64,000 nt of DNA from Winogradskyella ursingii (lineage in GTDB: Bacteria > Bacteroidota > Bacteroidia > Flavobacteriales > Flavobacteriaceae), in NCBI RefSeq assembly GCF_013403975.1, contig NZ_JABFDH010000003.1, positions 62,001 to 126,000 of the forward strand, written 5' to 3'. A program made the translations under genes and the position numbers. The notes beneath the pieces are model-generated. The model saw nothing but the letters and a program-made list of their open reading frames with translations. It was not told the origin of the DNA and ran no database searches. Within the stretch, counting starts at the first letter, position 1, and each line of letters starts with the position of its first letter. Positions 61,779-64,000 of this stretch are shown one piece after another.

Positions 61779-63266
61779 TCAATCGAATATGTGTTCTTCA
61801 TAATCTTCCCACCATTTCTCAATATCTATTTTCGGTTTTCTACAAATATATAGAGGTATATCATTTTCTTCACCAATGGCATATTTATGAGTAATTATTT
61901 TAACTAATTCTACTTCTTCAAAAACATATTCTACAGATGGTTTTTCGTTTCCTAAACTTATCCAAACATCTGCATCTTTATTTCCAAAACCCCAGGTCCA
62001 AAAACTACCATGTCTGCTAATTGGATTGGGAAGGTTATGTTTTTTACCTAATATTTTAAGAGCACCAGCCTCTCCATAATTTTCTGCCCATAAAACACAA
62101 TTGTTTTTTTCTTCTGGACTCAACGATTGATAAACACTATCAACCAAATTTACTTGTTCCTCCCACCCGAACATATCTGCATAATCACCAGTTAACTCAA
62201 TTCTTCCATTTCTCTCTTCTAGTTGAGAATATGCAACATATTTTTCGATTGGTAGAAGTGGAGTAAGTTTTGGAATGAAATAAATTGAAGGAACCAGGGT
62301 AACTATTGCTATGACATATACCCAAACTGGCTTTTTAGAAAGTAAAGATTCAATTTTAACTGCTCCACTTGCAAAAAGAACAGGGTAAATGGCAAAGACA
62401 TAATAGGCTTTAGAATTAAGTAGCCACATAGTACAAAAAATCACTATGGAGGCTATCCCAATTATTCTGTATTTTTTTAAATTTTTATCTATAATTAAAG
62501 CGACTAAACCGATAAGACTTATAATTAGTGTAAACGGAAAATTTAATTGCTCTAAGGCAAATTCCATCGGGTTTATAGCATCGAGTTGACTGTCATTTAA
62601 AGCATGTAAATGCCTTACAAGTGGGAAATCATTTTGCGCTTGCCAAATAATATTGGGCAAGAAAATCAGTACTGATAATGATGCAGAAAGGTAAAGCCAT
62701 TTGTTTTTGAATAGATTTCCTTTTTGATAGAAAAATAAACCAATAAATAGTCCAAAAACCCAAATTAATATGGTGTATTTGTTCATTAATCCTAAACCTA
62801 AAGTTATGCCCAATAGAATTAGAAATTTATTGTTTTTTGAGTTTATGAATTTTATAATGAAGTAAAAACCAAGTGTCCAGAATAATTGGTCAAATGCAAC
62901 AGGCTGAAATAATGTATGGTTTCTATAAAACGGTAAGAAAGCCATGATACAAATACCAGAAAGCATTATAGCTTTTGATTTTCCGCCAAGTTCTTTAGCA
63001 ATTAAGCAGCAAAAAATTAGGATGCCAATACCAGCAAGCGTTGGGAAAAACCTTACTCCCAAAAGAGAATAATCGAAAATCCAATAAGACATTTTTCCAA
63101 CTAGACCTATAAAAGGCGGGAATTCCATAAATCCCCAATCTAGATGCTCACTAACTGATAGATGTAATAACTCATCACGATGGAATCCGTAATTCCTATT
63201 TCCTAACCATTGAATTATGAGTTTGACAATAGAAAGTGTCAAAATTATTGGTAAATATTTCTTCAT
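61779..63266 (-). CDS. GT39-family (ArnT/PMT-like) membrane glycosyltransferase
   Basis: 495 aa. About eleven membrane helices in the first 330 residues, then a periplasmic domain (about 345-480). The first loop has the conserved acidic site Asp31-Glu32 (GFHRDELLHLS), followed by FMEFPPFIGLVG, a PMT_2 hallmark. Such enzymes move a sugar from a polyprenyl phosphate to lipid A, a protein or a glycan outside the membrane. No donor-synthesis genes are adjacent. The end is acidic and aromatic (WWEDYEEH). Monocistronic; this end of the window looks more AT-rich. Confidence 0.9.
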   Translation of the reverse strand: MKKYLPIILTLSIVKLIIQWLGNRNYGFHRDELLHLSVSEHLDWGFMEFPPFIGLVGKMSYWIFDYSLLGVRFFPTLAGIGILIFCCLIAKELGGKSKAIMLSGICIMAFLPFYRNHTLFQPVAFDQLFWTLGFYFIIKFINSKNNKFLILLGITLGLGLMNKYTILIWVFGLFIGLFFYQKGNLFKNKWLYLSASLSVLIFLPNIIWQAQNDFPLVRHLHALNDSQLDAINPMEFALEQLNFPFTLIISLIGLVALIIDKNLKKYRIIGIASIVIFCTMWLLNSKAYYVFAIYPVLFASGAVKIESLLSKKPVWVYVIAIVTLVPSIYFIPKLTPLLPIEKYVAYSQLEERNGRIELTGDYADMFGWEEQVNLVDSVYQSLSPEEKNNCVLWAENYGEAGALKILGKKHNLPNPISRHGSFWTWGFGNKDADVWISLGNEKPSVEYVFEEVELVKIITHKYAIGEENDIPLYICRKPKIDIEKWWEDYEEHIFD

Positions 63267-63396
63267 TGGTTTTATGGCTTGCAGGCTACAATTGTGACTA
63301 AATTATTAAATCTGAAAACATACACTTATCATTGGATTTAATTACAAATGCTCTATTGCAATTATATATTCTTGTGCACTGGCTTTCTTCAATTAT

Positions 63397-63978
63397 CTAT
63401 TTTTTTAAATAGACATTTGTTTTTTCGGGTTGTTTGATAGAATTATATTCAAAATCATTTATCCAATCAATTTCTACAATCGAAAATCCATCAAAACATT
63501 CTATTGGGATTAAATCAAATGCTTTTAGTGTTATTAAAAAACGTTCCATACCTCCGAATGGAAAATTGCCAGTAGAAAATTCAACTATTCCAACAGCATC
63601 ATTTATGATTTCAAGATTATTAATTTCTACCTCGAAACCGTATTCCAGATAATTCCATATTGACAAAATACCCTTATTACCAAGAGGCCCTAATTTATCA
63701 TTATCGTTATTTAGGTATTTTTTTATAAATGTATTTGCATAATCTGGAATAAATGAATTATACCTATTAATTTCTTTCCTTTCAGGATCGTCAAATTCAT
63801 CGAGTGTTTTTAAAGCTTCATTTACACCTTCTTCATCCAGATTTTCCCAGTCAAAAGTTGGTTCCTCTTCTTCTTCAAATTTAAATTCAGGTTGTCTAAT
63901 GTCAACCATATATGTAAAAAGTTTTTGAAAGTCTTTATACTTTGACGAATCCTGTATTTTAAATTTTATGAATAACAT
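63397..63978 (-). CDS. Unknown acidic cytoplasmic protein
   Basis: 193 aa, not recognised. No signal peptide or membrane helix. Residues 33-60 are very acidic (FEEEEEPTFDWENLDEEG). The C-terminal half has a fold-like stretch GIVEFSTGNFPFGGMERFLI and DLIPIECFDGFSIVEIDW. The gene is full length with 22 bases before the end of the window. The region is AT-rich. Homologues, if any, would be needed to place it. Confidence 0.6.
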   Translation of the reverse strand: MLFIKFKIQDSSKYKDFQKLFTYMVDIRQPEFKFEEEEEPTFDWENLDEEGVNEALKTLDEFDDPERKEINRYNSFIPDYANTFIKKYLNNDNDKLGPLGNKGILSIWNYLEYGFEVEINNLEIINDAVGIVEFSTGNFPFGGMERFLITLKAFDLIPIECFDGFSIVEIDWINDFEYNSIKQPEKTNVYLKK

Positions 63979-64000
63979 TTATTTATGAGGTTGTTACGGT

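Noticed and set aside
1..64000. tRNA, rRNA, CRISPR array, transposase, integrase, toxin-antitoxin or restriction genes
   Set aside because: None was seen on either strand; the intergenic regions are too short for rRNA, and no cloverleaf or regularly spaced repeats were found.

Overview
The window is AT-rich chromosomal DNA of a member of the Bacteroidota, almost certainly a marine Flavobacteriaceae. The evidence is the gliding-motility lipoprotein GldI, BshA of bacillithiol synthesis, a BatA-type protein, DUF3667, DUF3810 and TIGR02757 family proteins, many short lipoproteins, promoters matching the Bacteroidota -7 element TAnnTTTG, and TTG starts without Shine-Dalgarno sequences. The genus cannot be fixed from the sequence alone. 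About 57 protein genes were found, counting one 48-codon gene. No rRNA, tRNA, CRISPR array, integrase or insertion sequence was seen, and no gene-free stretch exceeds 300 bases. The character is core genome rather than an island.

Layout. 1-504 is the end of a polysaccharide flippase. 633-2916 holds two tandem exported paralogues, one with a very basic Arg/Ser/Asn tail. 3147-7710 has a DUF3667 protein and uvrA with a co-transcribed membrane protein. 7944-8732 is an ECF-type sigma factor with a structured leader and a small downstream gene. 8761-12985 holds a lipoprotein, an endonuclease III lacking all cysteines, a peroxiredoxin, a conserved protein of unknown role and a PhnP-like hydrolase. 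13493-17646 is a tight minus-strand operon: BatA-like protein, dihydroorotase-like pseudoenzyme, DUF4870-like protein, esterase. 17752-26794 is a series of single genes: glycosyltransferase, M61 and S10 peptidases, GAF histidine kinase, TIGR02757, lipoprotein, ATP-grasp and RidA.

26963-42207 is the envelope and redox core. lptD is divergent from a long plus-strand run: cell-wall amidase, MCE/MlaD protein, membrane and soluble heterodisulfide-reductase-like iron-sulfur proteins, two bacterial PH-domain proteins, a small conserved protein, serB, a GH3/beta-lactamase fusion and bshA. 42249-50606 is mostly minus strand: CPBP protease, lipoprotein hydrolase, a large exported plug protein, an M48 protease, an rRNA methyltransferase and small lipoproteins. 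50707-56240 holds two amidohydrolases and a DUF3810 protein. 56379-63978 holds pepD, the nrnA-gldI-PPIase operon, ndk, a small membrane protein, a GT39 transferase and an unknown protein.

The genes serve envelope assembly (flippase, LptD, MCE, amidase, NagZ-like fusion, glycosyltransferases, GldI), DNA repair (UvrA, Nth, TIGR02757), thiol and redox metabolism (Bcp, BshA, Hdr-like pair) and peptide turnover. No obvious new multi-gene system stands out. The best leads are the tandem exported repeat proteins, the sigma-factor leader with two mutually exclusive hairpins plus its small downstream gene, the cysteine-free Nth, the dihydroorotase pseudoenzyme, the metal-site loss in the amidohydrolase pair, and the MCE/Hdr/PH gene run.
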